DNA of 64,000 nucleotides from an uncultured Clostridia bacterium (GCA_902477755.1 CABSIK010000002.1:186001-250000), one strand, 5' to 3'. Counted from the first letter of the stretch, positions 1 through 9,154 are shown. The notes: generated by a model from the letters alone, not told the origin. Numbers and translations are program-made.

Positions 1-1083
1 CCCCTGATCTGGACGGGGATGCTGTTTCTGATGGATGTCAGCCTGATTATGCTCCAAAGAGTAGATCCGGCGTTGGCACATAAACAGCTGGTATGGATGG
101 CACTTGGTCTGGCAGGCATGCTGGCGCTGCCGTCTATTTTGCGGCTGATTCCTAGATTTGAGATTTTTGAATGGGCATATATCATTGTTTGTTATGGCTT
201 GCTGCTGTTCACCCAGATTTTCGGTGTGGAACACGGTGGTTCCCAGAACTGGCTGGAAATCGGCAGCATTAGCTTCCAGCCTTCTGAACTTGCCAAGTTC
301 CTGTTTATATTCTATTTGGCAAGTGTTTTCAGAAAACGTGTGGAACTGCGGGAATTGCTCATTACTGGCGGCTTGAGTGCTGGTGTGGTCATTCTGTTGG
401 TACTTCAGAAGGACTTGGGCAGCGCCCTGATTTTCTTTATGACATTTATGACTATGCTGTACATCGCTACATCCAATGAAGTACTGTTTTTGATGGGTAT
501 GGGGGCAGCCAGCTTTGCGGCGACCATTGCCTATAAACTGTTTTCCCATGTGCAGGTGCGTGTGGCAGCGTGGCGTGACCCTTGGGCGGACATTGACCAC
601 GGTGGTTATCAGATTGTTACTTCCTTGTTTGCCATTACCACATATGGACTTTTTGGCAGCGGATTGACAAAGGGTATGCCTGTTAGTATTCCTGTTGTAG
701 AAAGCGACTGTATTTTTGCGGCAATCTGCGAGGAATTTGGCGCGCTCTTTGGCGCTGGCATCATTTGTATTTTTATTATGTTGTTATATCGTGGTATTAG
801 AATCACACTGGACTGCACAAGAAGATATTACAGCCTGTTGGCAGTAGGCTTTACAGCTATGATTGCTTTTCAGGCATTTGTCATCATCGGCGGTGTTATC
901 AAACTGATTCCGTTGACTGGGGTTACATTGCCTCTGGTTAGCTACGGCGGCACTTCCGTACTGGTGAGCCTGATGATGTTCGGCATTTTGCAGTGGGTTT
1001 GCGTATATTGCGAACAGCATAGCCAAGCTGCGGCAGAACCTATGCAGCAGCAATATGTGGAAAGGAGATACGCCGATGAATAA
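1..1083 (+). CDS. FtsW/RodA/SpoVE-family membrane glycosyltransferase, 5' partial
   Basis: The reading frame is open at the first base, so the N-terminus lies outside the window; about 360 residues are visible. They form a polytopic membrane protein of the SEDS family, which polymerises lipid II into glycan strands together with a class B PBP. SEDS features seen are the FQPSELAKF segment, the long loop with WRDPWAD and GGYQ, and the C-terminal LPLVSYGGTS motif. The stop overlaps the next gene, a class B transpeptidase, by 8 bp, matching the usual SEDS-PBP pairing. FtsW, RodA and SpoVE cannot be separated from this fragment. Confidence 0.9.
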   Translation, partial: PLIWTGMLFLMDVSLIMLQRVDPALAHKQLVWMALGLAGMLALPSILRLIPRFEIFEWAYIIVCYGLLLFTQIFGVEHGGSQNWLEIGSISFQPSELAKFLFIFYLASVFRKRVELRELLITGGLSAGVVILLVLQKDLGSALIFFMTFMTMLYIATSNEVLFLMGMGAASFAATIAYKLFSHVQVRVAAWRDPWADIDHGGYQIVTSLFAITTYGLFGSGLTKGMPVSIPVVESDCIFAAICEEFGALFGAGIICIFIMLLYRGIRITLDCTRRYYSLLAVGFTAMIAFQAFVIIGGVIKLIPLTGVTLPLVSYGGTSVLVSLMMFGILQWVCVYCEQHSQAAAEPMQQQYVERRYADE

Positions 1084-2476
1084 TATGAAAAAAAGCGTCA
1101 GACGGATCTTCTGGCTGTTGGCACTTTGCTTTTTTCTGCTGCTGGGGTATCTGGGTAAGTTGGTAATTGTAGATCGGGCTGAGATATCCGGCAACTCTTA
1201 TAATATCCGCCTGCGTAACGATGAGGAAGGTATCCAGAGAGGTGATATTCTGGATCGAAACGGAGAGGTGTTGGCAACCAGCACCTTACAGGAGGATGGC
1301 AGCTATCTGCGGGAATATCCTAGAGGACGTATGGCAGCTCATGTAACGGGATATAGTAGTGTAGGGAAAACTGGTGTGGAAGCGGCTTACAACTTTGAAT
1401 TGATGTCTGTACATCAGGAGTTGCTCCAGCGTTTGTCTGGTTTGCTGGAGGGGAAAGACCCCAAAGGCAATGATGTGGTACTGACACTGGATATGGATAT
1501 CCAAAGTGCGGCTGGAGATCTGCTGGGCAGCACAAAAGGCGCTGTTGTGGTCATGGAACCATCAACGGGGCGGATTCTGGCAATGCAGGCATATCCTGAC
1601 TTTGACCCGAACACTGTTTCCGGCGATTGGGATTATCTGACTACAGATGAGGACAGTCCTCTTGTGAATCGTGCAACCCAAGGCTTATATCCGCCCGGTT
1701 CCACATTCAAGATTATCACTGCACTTGCGGCAATGGAATATGTGCCGGATTGGCAAAGCTTTACTTATGACTGCACAGGCGAAGCAGAATTCGAAAATAA
1801 AGTGATTCATTGTTACAATAATAAAGCTCATGGCACTGTGGATATGGAGGAAGCCATGGCAGAATCCTGTAACTGTTATTTTGCAGCGCTTGCGGAAAAA
1901 ATAGGTGCAGAAAATCTAAGTAAAGTCATGAAGGAATGCGGTATTCTTTCTGATTATGAATTTGCATTGGCACACAGCCAGAGTGTCATGTCATTGAATA
2001 AAGACTCTACAGAAAGTGAATTGGTGGAAACTTCCATTGGTCAGGGGAAAACAAGCGTTTCTCCGCTGTATATGGCAATGATGATTTCCGCTGTGGCAAA
2101 TGACGGCATTATGATGCGTCCATATATTGTTGACCATATCCAATATGCAAATGGAGAAATCGGTGATACAACAGTGCCGGAAAAACTTATGGAAATCTGC
2201 TCTCCTACAGAAGTAAGTCAGCTTAATGATTTGCTGGTAGGTGTTGTAGATCATGGTACAGGTACGGCTGCGCAGATCAGCGGTGTAACCGTTGCCGGGA
2301 AAACAGGTACGGCAGAAAATGCTACAGGCAAAGACCATTCCTGGTTTGTAGGCTATGCACCTGCAGAAGATCCAAAAGTTTCTGTGGCGGTTGTCATTGA
2401 GAATTCTGATTATGGAAAAGCAACGCCCATTGCAGGAAAAGTTCTGGAAGTGGCATTGGAAAAATTGGCAGAATAA
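1076..2476 (+). CDS. Class B penicillin-binding protein (D,D-transpeptidase), FtsI/PbpA-type
   Basis: This is a 466-residue peptidoglycan transpeptidase with one N-terminal membrane anchor (residues about 11-32) and a periplasm-facing catalytic domain. The three active-site motifs are visible: STFK (Ser209, Lys212) in a YPPGSTFK context, SCN, and KTG in VAGKTGTAEN. At about 466 residues it is compact, like the PbpA proteins encoded after ftsW/rodA in Gram-positives. I chose ATG 1076 because AAAGGAG lies 9 bp upstream; an in-frame start at 1055 would lie before that site. It overlaps the SEDS gene, which suggests translational coupling and a joint complex in division or elongation. Confidence 0.92.
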   Translation: MNNMKKSVRRIFWLLALCFFLLLGYLGKLVIVDRAEISGNSYNIRLRNDEEGIQRGDILDRNGEVLATSTLQEDGSYLREYPRGRMAAHVTGYSSVGKTGVEAAYNFELMSVHQELLQRLSGLLEGKDPKGNDVVLTLDMDIQSAAGDLLGSTKGAVVVMEPSTGRILAMQAYPDFDPNTVSGDWDYLTTDEDSPLVNRATQGLYPPGSTFKIITALAAMEYVPDWQSFTYDCTGEAEFENKVIHCYNNKAHGTVDMEEAMAESCNCYFAALAEKIGAENLSKVMKECGILSDYEFALAHSQSVMSLNKDSTESELVETSIGQGKTSVSPLYMAMMISAVANDGIMMRPYIVDHIQYANGEIGDTTVPEKLMEICSPTEVSQLNDLLVGVVDHGTGTAAQISGVTVAGKTGTAENATGKDHSWFVGYAPAEDPKVSVAVVIENSDYGKATPIAGKVLEVALEKLAE

Positions 2477-2486
2477 GGGGGAAGCC

Positions 2487-3581
2487 ATGGAGATCAAGCT
2501 GGATTTGTCAAAAGAATATGCCATTGCGTTGGAAGGCGGCGGCGCAAAAGGTGCTTATGAAATCGGTGTATGGCAAGCGCTGGAGGAAGCTGGCGTGAAA
2601 TACTGTGCTGTTTCTGGTTCTTCTGTGGGAGCATTGAATGGGGCGTTGATGGCAATGCGTGATCTGGACAAAGCGGTACATCTTTGGGAAAATTTGACTT
2701 TTTCTCAAATCATTGATGTAGATGATGTGCAGATGAAAGCCTTTTTTGATAAAGAAATGCGTTGGAATGAATGGCCTTCTTTTTTGCTGGATATGGCAAA
2801 GGTTATCAGAAATGGCGGTTTTGATGCGGAGCCCCTGCGGAATTTATTGGAAGAAGTGGTGGATGAAGAAAAAATCCGCCAGTCCGATGTGAATTTTTAT
2901 CTAGTGACATATTCTCTTACAGATAAAAAGGAGCTGGATCTGGAAGCAGGAACACTGCCTGAAGGAACCATACACGATATGCTCCTTGCCAGTGCTTATT
3001 TTCCGGCTTTCAAACGAGAACCACTGAGTGGAAAATTCTATGCAGACGGCAGCATCAAAAATGTAGTGCCTTTGAACAGTCTGGTGGAAAGAGGATATAA
3101 AAATATCATTGTCATCCGTATTTTTGGTGTGGGGTATGAAAAGAAAGTGAAAATCCCGGAAGATGTACAGGTCACTGTAGTTGCACCAAAGGAAAAGCTT
3201 GGTGGGATTCTCCAGTTTGATGGAGAACAGACCAAAAAGGATATGACACTGGGATATTTTGATGGTATGAAGATGCTCTATGGTCTGGCTGGTGAAAAAT
3301 ATTATATAGACAGACAGTGGAGTGAAGAAAAGGCTTATGCTATGCTGCGAGCAATGCTCCAGTGGGAAAATGCCCATGGCAAACAGCTGCTGAATTTGAG
3401 GGAAATCAATGAGGAGATTCTGCCCAAGATGGCAAAGCGCCTGCATGTAAAAGGCGGTTATTATGAATTGTGCCTTTCCATGTTGGAGGAGAAAGCGGAG
3501 GCTTTGGGCATTACACCTTTTGTTATCCGAACGGAAGAAGAACTGCTGTGGGAAATTGCCCAAATGAAAAAGAAAAAATAA
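2487..3581 (+). CDS. Patatin-like phospholipase family protein
   Basis: This 364-residue predicted serine hydrolase of the patatin/RssA family acts on lipid acyl esters. The oxyanion glycine loop GGGAKG is at residues 17-22, the nucleophile elbow GSSVG has Ser46, and the catalytic aspartate lies in ADGS in the middle third. No signal peptide is seen, so it is probably cytosolic or membrane-peripheral. It starts 10 bp after the PBP stop with a GGGGGAAG ribosome site, so it is probably co-transcribed. The C-terminal 120 residues are helical and unassigned. The substrate is unknown. Confidence 0.85.
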   Translation: MEIKLDLSKEYAIALEGGGAKGAYEIGVWQALEEAGVKYCAVSGSSVGALNGALMAMRDLDKAVHLWENLTFSQIIDVDDVQMKAFFDKEMRWNEWPSFLLDMAKVIRNGGFDAEPLRNLLEEVVDEEKIRQSDVNFYLVTYSLTDKKELDLEAGTLPEGTIHDMLLASAYFPAFKREPLSGKFYADGSIKNVVPLNSLVERGYKNIIVIRIFGVGYEKKVKIPEDVQVTVVAPKEKLGGILQFDGEQTKKDMTLGYFDGMKMLYGLAGEKYYIDRQWSEEKAYAMLRAMLQWENAHGKQLLNLREINEEILPKMAKRLHVKGGYYELCLSMLEEKAEALGITPFVIRTEEELLWEIAQMKKKK

Positions 3582-3585
3582 ATGG

Positions 3586-3632
3586 AAAAAAGCGAAGGAA
3601 TCCGTGGTTTATGGCATCTTTCGCTTTTTTAT
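3586..3632 (+). terminator. Rho-independent terminator after the patatin gene
   Basis: An A-rich arm AAAAAAGCGAAGG (3586-3598) pairs with CTTTCGCTTTTTT (3618-3630), forming a 13-bp stem with one G-U pair and a terminal T run. It ends the cell-wall/lipase transcription unit. Confidence 0.85.
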
Positions 3633-3732
3633 TTTGTGAAAGAATTGATGAAATTCACCTTTTGGTATGTGGCTATTTTTGCAGATATTTTAACAAATTC
3701 TAGTGATTTAGAAGGATTTGGAATACAAATAA

Positions 3733-3910
3733 TTCGTATACGAAGCAATTTTGTGTGCATCGTGTATACATACTAACATTTTTCGTATTTGGCAAAATGT
3801 TGTGATTCCTCTGCTGTTTTGCTAAAAATTCAAGGATATTTTAAAAAAATCATACGAATTTTTACAAAAAGTGGCAGGAAAAAATAGGAAAGGGAACCAA
3901 ATTGTATACA
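3733..3910. promoter_or_regulatory. Cluster of palindromic operator-like sites upstream of the lactate operon
   Basis: The 580-bp gap 3640-4220 has no gene. It holds a perfect 12-bp palindrome TTCGTATACGAA (3733-3744), two copies of TGTATACA (3763-3770 and 3903-3910), and the half-sites TTTCGTAT (3781-3788) and ATACGAA (3852-3858). All share a GTAT/ATAC core. They lie 80-255 bp upstream of the promoter at 3987. The GTnnAC form is compatible with GntR-family operators, but that assignment is inference. Confidence 0.5.
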
Positions 3911-3986
3911 GAATCCAGCATTTTTGCAGGTGTGTCGTTTTTTTGTTTGATTTTTGAAAAAATATAATAAATTTTTAACAATATGG

Positions 3987-4015
3987 TTGCAATCAAAAAG
4001 TAAAGATGTTATAAT
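3987..4015 (+). promoter_or_regulatory. Strong housekeeping promoter for lcdC-lcdA-lcdB-pct
   Basis: The -35 hexamer TTGCAA (3987-3992) is separated by 17 bp from a perfect TATAAT (4010-4015), with an extended -10 TG at 4007-4008. It predicts a start near 4022 and a leader of about 200 nt. Confidence 0.8.
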
Positions 4016-4021
4016 CAAGAC

Positions 4022-4205
4022 AAATGCAGGGAGTGAAATAAGTCATCTGCATTGCAAAACGACGAAAACTTATATGCAAATATGGGTTTTTTGTAATGTG
4101 ATTGCTGGCACAATCACGAAATTGCCCATCAAACGGGGAAGGGCAGTTGTTCATAAAAAAATTACATTTCATTTTGTTTTTATCGCATGGTCAAATATAT
4201 AGATC
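4022..4205 (+). other. Structured 5' leader of the lactoyl-CoA dehydratase operon
   Basis: The leader between promoter and lcdC contains three hairpins in series: AATGCAG/CTGCATT (4023-4029 with 4047-4053), GTGATTG/CAATCAC (4098-4104 with 4111-4117), and AATTGCCC/GGGCAGTT (4120-4127 with 4141-4148, one G-U pair). None has a T run, so none is an evident terminator. I do not recognise a known riboswitch. It could set mRNA stability or be an RNA regulatory element. Confidence 0.45.
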
Positions 4206-4220
4206 AAAGGAGGACAAAAA

Positions 4221-5000
4221 ATGTACACAATGGGTGTTGACGTTGGTTCCGCTTCTTCCAAGGTTGTTATCCTGAAAGACGGGAAAGACGTTGTGGCCGC
4301 AGAAGTTGTTCAGGTCGGAACAGGTTCTTCAGGTCCCCAGAGAGCTTTGGAACAGGCTTACAAAGTAAGCGGCCTGACCAGAGAAGACATCTCTTATTTG
4401 GTTGTAACCGGCTATGGCAGATTCGCTTTTGAAGGCGCTGACAAGCAGATCAGCGAAATCAGCTGCCATGCAAAAGGTATTTATCACTTGATACCCACTG
4501 CACGCACCATCATTGATATCGGCGGTCAGGATGCGAAAGCAATCAGACTGGACAGCAAAGGTGGCATTCGGCAGTTTTTTATGAATGATAAATGTGCAGC
4601 AGGTACAGGTCGTTTCCTGGAAGTTATGTCCAGAGTTTTGGAAACGACACTGGATCAAATGGCAGACCTTGATGCACAAGCAACAGATACTGCTCCTATC
4701 AGCAGTACCTGTACCGTATTTGCGGAATCTGAAGTTATTTCTCAGCTGTCCAACGGCGTAAGCAGAAATAACATCATCAAGGGCGTTCATTTGTCCGTAG
4801 CCAGCAGAGCATGTGGCCTTGCTTACAGAGGCGGCTTGGAAAAAGACGTTGTCATGACTGGCGGCGTTGCCCAGAATGCCGGCGTTGTAAGAGCGGTTGC
4901 AAGCGTATTGAAAACAGACGTAATTGTGGCTCCAAACCCACAAACAACAGGCGCGCTCGGTGCAGCACTGTTTGCATACGAAGCGGCTCAAAAAAAATAA
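4221..5000 (+). CDS. lcdC: (R)-lactoyl-CoA dehydratase activator, ATP-dependent [4Fe-4S] protein
   Basis: This 259-residue ASKHA-fold ATPase drives one electron into the dehydratase at the cost of ATP, the start of the ketyl-radical dehydration. The phosphate loop GVDVGSASSK (residues 5-14), Cys125 in CAAGTG and Cys164 in STCTVFAESE are visible. The two cysteines correspond to the pair that holds the cluster bridging the homodimer in HgdC. IDIGGQDAK and the late TGGVAQN are nucleotide-binding segments. Length matches HgdC/HadI (about 260). AAAGGAGG precedes the ATG. It is the first gene of the operon, 15 bp before the dehydratase alpha gene. The lactoyl assignment rests on the neighbours. Confidence 0.93.
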   Translation: MYTMGVDVGSASSKVVILKDGKDVVAAEVVQVGTGSSGPQRALEQAYKVSGLTREDISYLVVTGYGRFAFEGADKQISEISCHAKGIYHLIPTARTIIDIGGQDAKAIRLDSKGGIRQFFMNDKCAAGTGRFLEVMSRVLETTLDQMADLDAQATDTAPISSTCTVFAESEVISQLSNGVSRNNIIKGVHLSVASRACGLAYRGGLEKDVVMTGGVAQNAGVVRAVASVLKTDVIVAPNPQTTGALGAALFAYEAAQKK

Positions 5001-5015
5001 GAAAGAGGGATTAGA

Positions 5016-6281
5016 ATGAGTTTAACACAAGGCATGAAAGCAAAACAATTGTTAGGCTACTATCAGAACAAAGCCGATCAGGACGCTAGAGACGCAAAAG
5101 AAAGAGGCGAACTGGTATGTTGGTCTGCTTCCGTAGCTCCTCCGGAATTCTGCGTAACTATGGGTATCGCTATGGTTTATCCCGAAACACATGCAGCTGG
5201 TATCGGTGCTAGAAAAGGCGCTATGGATATGCTGGATGTAGCAGAAAGAAAAGGCTACAACATCGACTGCTGTTCTTATGGTAGAGTAAACATGGGTTAC
5301 ATGGAATGCTTGAAAGAAGCTGCTATGACAGGTGTAGAACCTGAAGTTCTGGTAAACTCTCCCGCAGCAAGAGTTCCTCTGCCCGATCTGGTTATCACAT
5401 GTAACAACATTTGTAACACACTGCTGAAATGGTATGAAAACCTTGCAGTAGAACTGGATATTCCCTGCATCGTAATCGACGTACCTTTCAACCACACAAT
5501 GCCTATTCCTGAATATGCAAAAGCATATATCGCTGACGAATTCAGAAATGCTATTTCTCAGCTGGAAGTAATTTGTGGCAGACCTTTCGATTGGAAGAAA
5601 TTCCAGGAAGTTAAAAACCAGACACAGCGTTCCGTATATCAGTGGAACAGAATCGCTGACTTCACAAAATATAAACCCTCTCCTCTGAATGGTTTCGACC
5701 TGTTCAACTACATGGCTCTGATCGTAGCATGCCGTTCTCTGGACTATGCTGAAATCACATTCAAAGCTTTCGCTGACGAACTGGAAGAAAACCTGAAAGC
5801 AGGTATCTACGCATTCAAAGGCGCAGAAAAAACACGTATCCAGTGGGAAGGTATCGCTGTATGGCCTCACCTGGGTCACACATTCAAGACTCTGAAAAAC
5901 ATGGGTACAATCATGACAGGTTCCGCTTATCCTGCAATCTGGGATCTGACATATGATGCAAACGATGAATCTCTGCACTCCATGGCAGAAGCTTACACAA
6001 GAACATACATCAACACATGCCTGAGCAACAAAGCAGACGTGCTGATGAAACTGATGGAACATGGTCAGGTTGACGGTGTTGTTTACCACCTGAACAGAAG
6101 CTGTAAGCTGATGAGCTTCCTGAACGTAGAAACAGCTGAAGTTATCAAAGAAAAGAACGGCCTGCCTTATGTAAGCTTTGACGGCGACCAGACAGACCCT
6201 CGTGTATACTCTCCTGCACAGTATGAAACTCGTGTTCAGGCTCTGGTTGAAATGATGGAAGCTAACGTAGCAGCAGAATAA
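5016..6281 (+). CDS. lcdA: (R)-lactoyl-CoA dehydratase, alpha subunit
   Basis: This 421-residue large subunit of the 2-hydroxyacyl-CoA dehydratase family (HgdA/FldB/HadB fold) carries a [4Fe-4S] cluster. With the beta subunit it dehydrates (R)-lactoyl-CoA to acryloyl-CoA. Family features are the early LVCWSASVAPPE segment, CCSYGR, LVITCNNICNT, and HLNRSCKLMS near the C-terminus, which supply conserved cysteines. The sequence closely matches my memory of C. propionicum LcdA, including its start. A sister function on another 2-hydroxyacyl-CoA cannot be excluded by motif alone. Codon use is strongly biased, as expected for high expression. Confidence 0.93.
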   Translation: MSLTQGMKAKQLLGYYQNKADQDARDAKERGELVCWSASVAPPEFCVTMGIAMVYPETHAAGIGARKGAMDMLDVAERKGYNIDCCSYGRVNMGYMECLKEAAMTGVEPEVLVNSPAARVPLPDLVITCNNICNTLLKWYENLAVELDIPCIVIDVPFNHTMPIPEYAKAYIADEFRNAISQLEVICGRPFDWKKFQEVKNQTQRSVYQWNRIADFTKYKPSPLNGFDLFNYMALIVACRSLDYAEITFKAFADELEENLKAGIYAFKGAEKTRIQWEGIAVWPHLGHTFKTLKNMGTIMTGSAYPAIWDLTYDANDESLHSMAEAYTRTYINTCLSNKADVLMKLMEHGQVDGVVYHLNRSCKLMSFLNVETAEVIKEKNGLPYVSFDGDQTDPRVYSPAQYETRVQALVEMMEANVAAE

Positions 6282-6294
6282 GGAGGAGAAAACA

Positions 6295-7419
6295 ATGAGT
6301 AAAGTTGAAGCTATCTTATCTCAATTGAAAGACATTGCAGCAAATCCCAAAAAAGCAATGGATGACTATAAAGCAGAAACCGGTAAAGGCGCTGTAGGTA
6401 TCATGCCTATCTACGCTCCTGAAGAAATGGTTCATGCAACAGGCTACCTGCCTATGGGTATCTGGGGCGCACAGGGCAAAACAATTTCCAAAGCTCGTAC
6501 ATATCTGCCTCCTTTTGCTTGTTCCATTATGCAGCAGGTTATGGAACTGCAGTGCGAAGGTGCTTATGATGACCTGGCAGCTGTACTGTTCTCCGTACCT
6601 TGTGACACTCTGAAATGCCTGAGCCAGAAATGGAAAGGCACATCCCCTGTTATCGTATTCACACATCCTCAGAACAGAGGCCTGGAAGCAGCTAACACAT
6701 TCCTGGTACATGAATACGAACTGGTTAAAGCTCAGCTGGAACACTACCTGGGCGTTAAAATCACAAACGCAGCTCTGGAAAGATCCATCGCTATCTACAA
6801 CGAAAACAGACAGGTTATGCGTGAATTCGTAAAAGTAGCAGCTGAATACCCTCAGGTAATCGACGCTGTTAGCCGTCACGCTGTATTCAAAGCTAGACAG
6901 TTCATGCTGAAAGAAAAACACACAGAACTGGTTAAAGAACTGATCGCTGAAGTAAAAGCTATGCCCGTTCAGCCTTGGACAGGTAAAAAAGTTGTTGTTG
7001 CTGGTATCCTGCTGGAACCCAACGAACTGCTTGACATCTTCAACGAATTCGGTCTGGCTATCGTAGACGACGACCTGGCTCAGGAATCTAGACAGATCCG
7101 TGTAGACGTTCTGGATGGCGAAGAAGGCCCTCTGTACAGAATGGCTAAAGCATGGCAGCAGATGTATGGTTGCTCCGTTGCAACAGACACCAAAAAAGGC
7201 CGTGGCAAAATGCTGATGAACAAACTGGCTCAGACAGGCGCAGACGCAGTTATCATCGCTCAGATGAAATTCTGTGATCCCGAAGAATGGGATTACCCTG
7301 TAATGTACAGAGAATTCGAAGAAAGAGGCGTTAAGAACCTGATGATCGAAGTTGACCAGGAAGTTACATCCTTCGAACAGGTTAAGACAAGACTGCAGTC
7401 CTTCGTTGAAATGATGTAA
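6295..7419 (+). CDS. lcdB: (R)-lactoyl-CoA dehydratase, beta subunit
   Basis: This 374-residue second subunit of the dehydratase carries its own Fe-S cluster and completes the alpha-beta active site. Recognisable segments are GIMPIYAPEEMVHATGY (the conserved PEE/HAxG region), FSVPCDTLKCLSQKWKG with two cysteines, and MKFCDPEEWDYP near the C-terminus. It begins 13 bp after lcdA behind AAGGAGGAG. Length and sequence match C. propionicum LcdB as I remember it. A 12-bp hairpin follows before pct. Confidence 0.93.
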   Translation: MSKVEAILSQLKDIAANPKKAMDDYKAETGKGAVGIMPIYAPEEMVHATGYLPMGIWGAQGKTISKARTYLPPFACSIMQQVMELQCEGAYDDLAAVLFSVPCDTLKCLSQKWKGTSPVIVFTHPQNRGLEAANTFLVHEYELVKAQLEHYLGVKITNAALERSIAIYNENRQVMREFVKVAAEYPQVIDAVSRHAVFKARQFMLKEKHTELVKELIAEVKAMPVQPWTGKKVVVAGILLEPNELLDIFNEFGLAIVDDDLAQESRQIRVDVLDGEEGPLYRMAKAWQQMYGCSVATDTKKGRGKMLMNKLAQTGADAVIIAQMKFCDPEEWDYPVMYREFEERGVKNLMIEVDQEVTSFEQVKTRLQSFVEMM

Positions 7420-7461
7420 TTTACATCTGTTTCGAAAATAAATAAGTAATTTGAACGCTTT

Positions 7462-7491
7462 GACACTGGGGCAGTGGTCTGCCCCAGTGTC
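7462..7491 (+). other. Intercistronic hairpin between lcdB and pct
   Basis: A perfect 12-bp GC-rich stem (7462-7473 with 7480-7491) has a 6-base loop. It is followed by TTAGAATTA rather than a T run, so termination would be weak. It could protect the 3' end of lcdCAB mRNA or set the ratio of dehydratase to CoA-transferase. Confidence 0.65.
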
Positions 7492-7529
7492 TTAGAATTA
7501 TGCAAAAGAGATTTAGGAGGATTTTAACG

Positions 7530-9110
7530 ATGAGAAAAGTTAAAATTATTACTGCTGATGAAGCAGCTAAACTTGTAAAAAATGGTGATACCATTACTAC
7601 CAGCGGTTTCGTTGCAAGTGCTATTCCTGAAGCACTGAACAAAGCAGTTGAAAAAAGATTCCTGGAAACAGGCGAACCCAACAACCTGACATATGTATAC
7701 TGCGGTTCTCAGGGTAACAAAGACGGCCGTGGCGCTGAACACTATGCTCACGAAGGCATGCTGAAAAGATATATCGCAGGTCATTGGGCAACAGTTCCCG
7801 CTCTGGTAAAAATGGCTCTGGAAAACAAAATGGAAGCTTACAACGTATCTCAGGGTGCTCTGTGCCACCTGTTCAGAGATATTGCAGCTCATAAACCCGG
7901 TACTTTCACAAAAGTTGGTCTGGGTACTTTCATCGACCCCAGAAATGGCGGCGGTAAAGTAAACGATATCACAAAAGAAGATATCATCGAACTGGTTAAC
8001 ATCAAAGGTCAGGATTACCTGTTCTACCCTGCATTCCCTATTCATGTAGCTATGATCAGAGGTACATATGCAGACGAAAGCGGTAACATCTCCTTCGAAA
8101 AAGAAGTATCTCCTCTGGAAGGTACATCCGTATGCCAGGCTGTTAAAAACAGCGGCGGTATCGTTATCGTTCAGGTAGAAAGAGTTGTGAAAGCTGGTAC
8201 TCTGGATCCTAGACTGGTTAAAGTTCCTGGTATCTATGTTGACTATGTAGTAGTAGCTGACTCCGCAGATCATCAGCAGACACTGGATTGCGAATACGAT
8301 CCTACTCTGTCCGGTGAAAAACGTATGCCTGACGTTGCTCCCGAACCCCTGCCTCTGAGCGCTAAAAAGATCATTGGTCGTCGTGGTGCAATGGAACTGG
8401 AAAAAGACGTTGCAGTTAACCTGGGCGTAGGTGCTCCTGAATATGTTGCATCTGTTGCTAACGAAGAAGGTATCGGCGACTTCATGACACTGACGGTAGA
8501 AGGCGGCGCTGTTGGCGGCGTTCCCGCTGGCGGCATCAGATTCGGTTCTGCTTACAACGCAGACGCTCTGCTGGATCAGGGTTATCAGTTCGACTTCTAT
8601 GATGGCGGCGGTCTGGATCTGTGCTACCTGGGTCTGGCAGAATGTGACGGCCATGGTAACATCAACGTTTCCAGATTCGGTCCTAGAATCGCTGGTTGCG
8701 GCGGCTTCATCAACATCACTCAGAACACACACAAAGTATTCTTCTGCGGTACTTTCACAGCCGGCGGCCTGAAAGTAAAAGTTGAAGATGGCAAAGTTAT
8801 CATCGCTCAGGAAGGTAAACAGAAAAAATTCCTGAAAGACGTTGAACAGATCACATTCAACGGCGATATCGCTCTGCAGAACAAACAGGAAGTTATGTAC
8901 ATCACAGAAAGATGCGTATTCCAGCTGAAAGAAGATGGTATGCACCTGACAGAAATCGCTCCTGGTATCGACCTGCAGACACAGATTCTGGATATGATGG
9001 ATTTCGAACCCATCGTTGACAGAGATGCTAACGGCGAAATCAAACTGATGGATGCAAAACTGTTTGCAGAAGGTTTGATGGGTCTGAAAGAAATGAAAGA
9101 AGGCTGCTAA
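7530..9110 (+). CDS. pct: Propionate CoA-transferase (class I)
   Basis: This 526-residue single-chain CoA-transferase exchanges CoA between propionyl-CoA or acetyl-CoA and lactate or acrylate, activating lactate for dehydration. The N-terminal half has GDTITTSGF and the C-terminal half has the GVGAPEYV loop. The catalytic glutamate lies in LTVEGGAVGG, near residue 325, matching the SENG/EXG region of class I enzymes. Sequence and length (about 524) agree with C. propionicum Pct as remembered. TTAGGAGG precedes ATG 7530; the frame opens at 7500, before that site. No clear promoter lies in the 110-bp gap, so it is probably read from the lcd promoter through the hairpin. Confidence 0.95.
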   Translation: MRKVKIITADEAAKLVKNGDTITTSGFVASAIPEALNKAVEKRFLETGEPNNLTYVYCGSQGNKDGRGAEHYAHEGMLKRYIAGHWATVPALVKMALENKMEAYNVSQGALCHLFRDIAAHKPGTFTKVGLGTFIDPRNGGGKVNDITKEDIIELVNIKGQDYLFYPAFPIHVAMIRGTYADESGNISFEKEVSPLEGTSVCQAVKNSGGIVIVQVERVVKAGTLDPRLVKVPGIYVDYVVVADSADHQQTLDCEYDPTLSGEKRMPDVAPEPLPLSAKKIIGRRGAMELEKDVAVNLGVGAPEYVASVANEEGIGDFMTLTVEGGAVGGVPAGGIRFGSAYNADALLDQGYQFDFYDGGGLDLCYLGLAECDGHGNINVSRFGPRIAGCGGFINITQNTHKVFFCGTFTAGGLKVKVEDGKVIIAQEGKQKKFLKDVEQITFNGDIALQNKQEVMYITERCVFQLKEDGMHLTEIAPGIDLQTQILDMMDFEPIVDRDANGEIKLMDAKLFAEGLMGLKEMKEGC

Positions 9111-9154
9111 TTCCTTTATTTCTGCATAATGGAACATAAGGAGTTCTCGTTTGA

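Noticed and set aside
7524..9137. Long antisense ORF of 537 codons across pct
   Set aside because: It mirrors pct codon use; the composition (Phe/Cys/Gln-rich) is that of a reverse-strand shadow, with no ribosome site or family motif.
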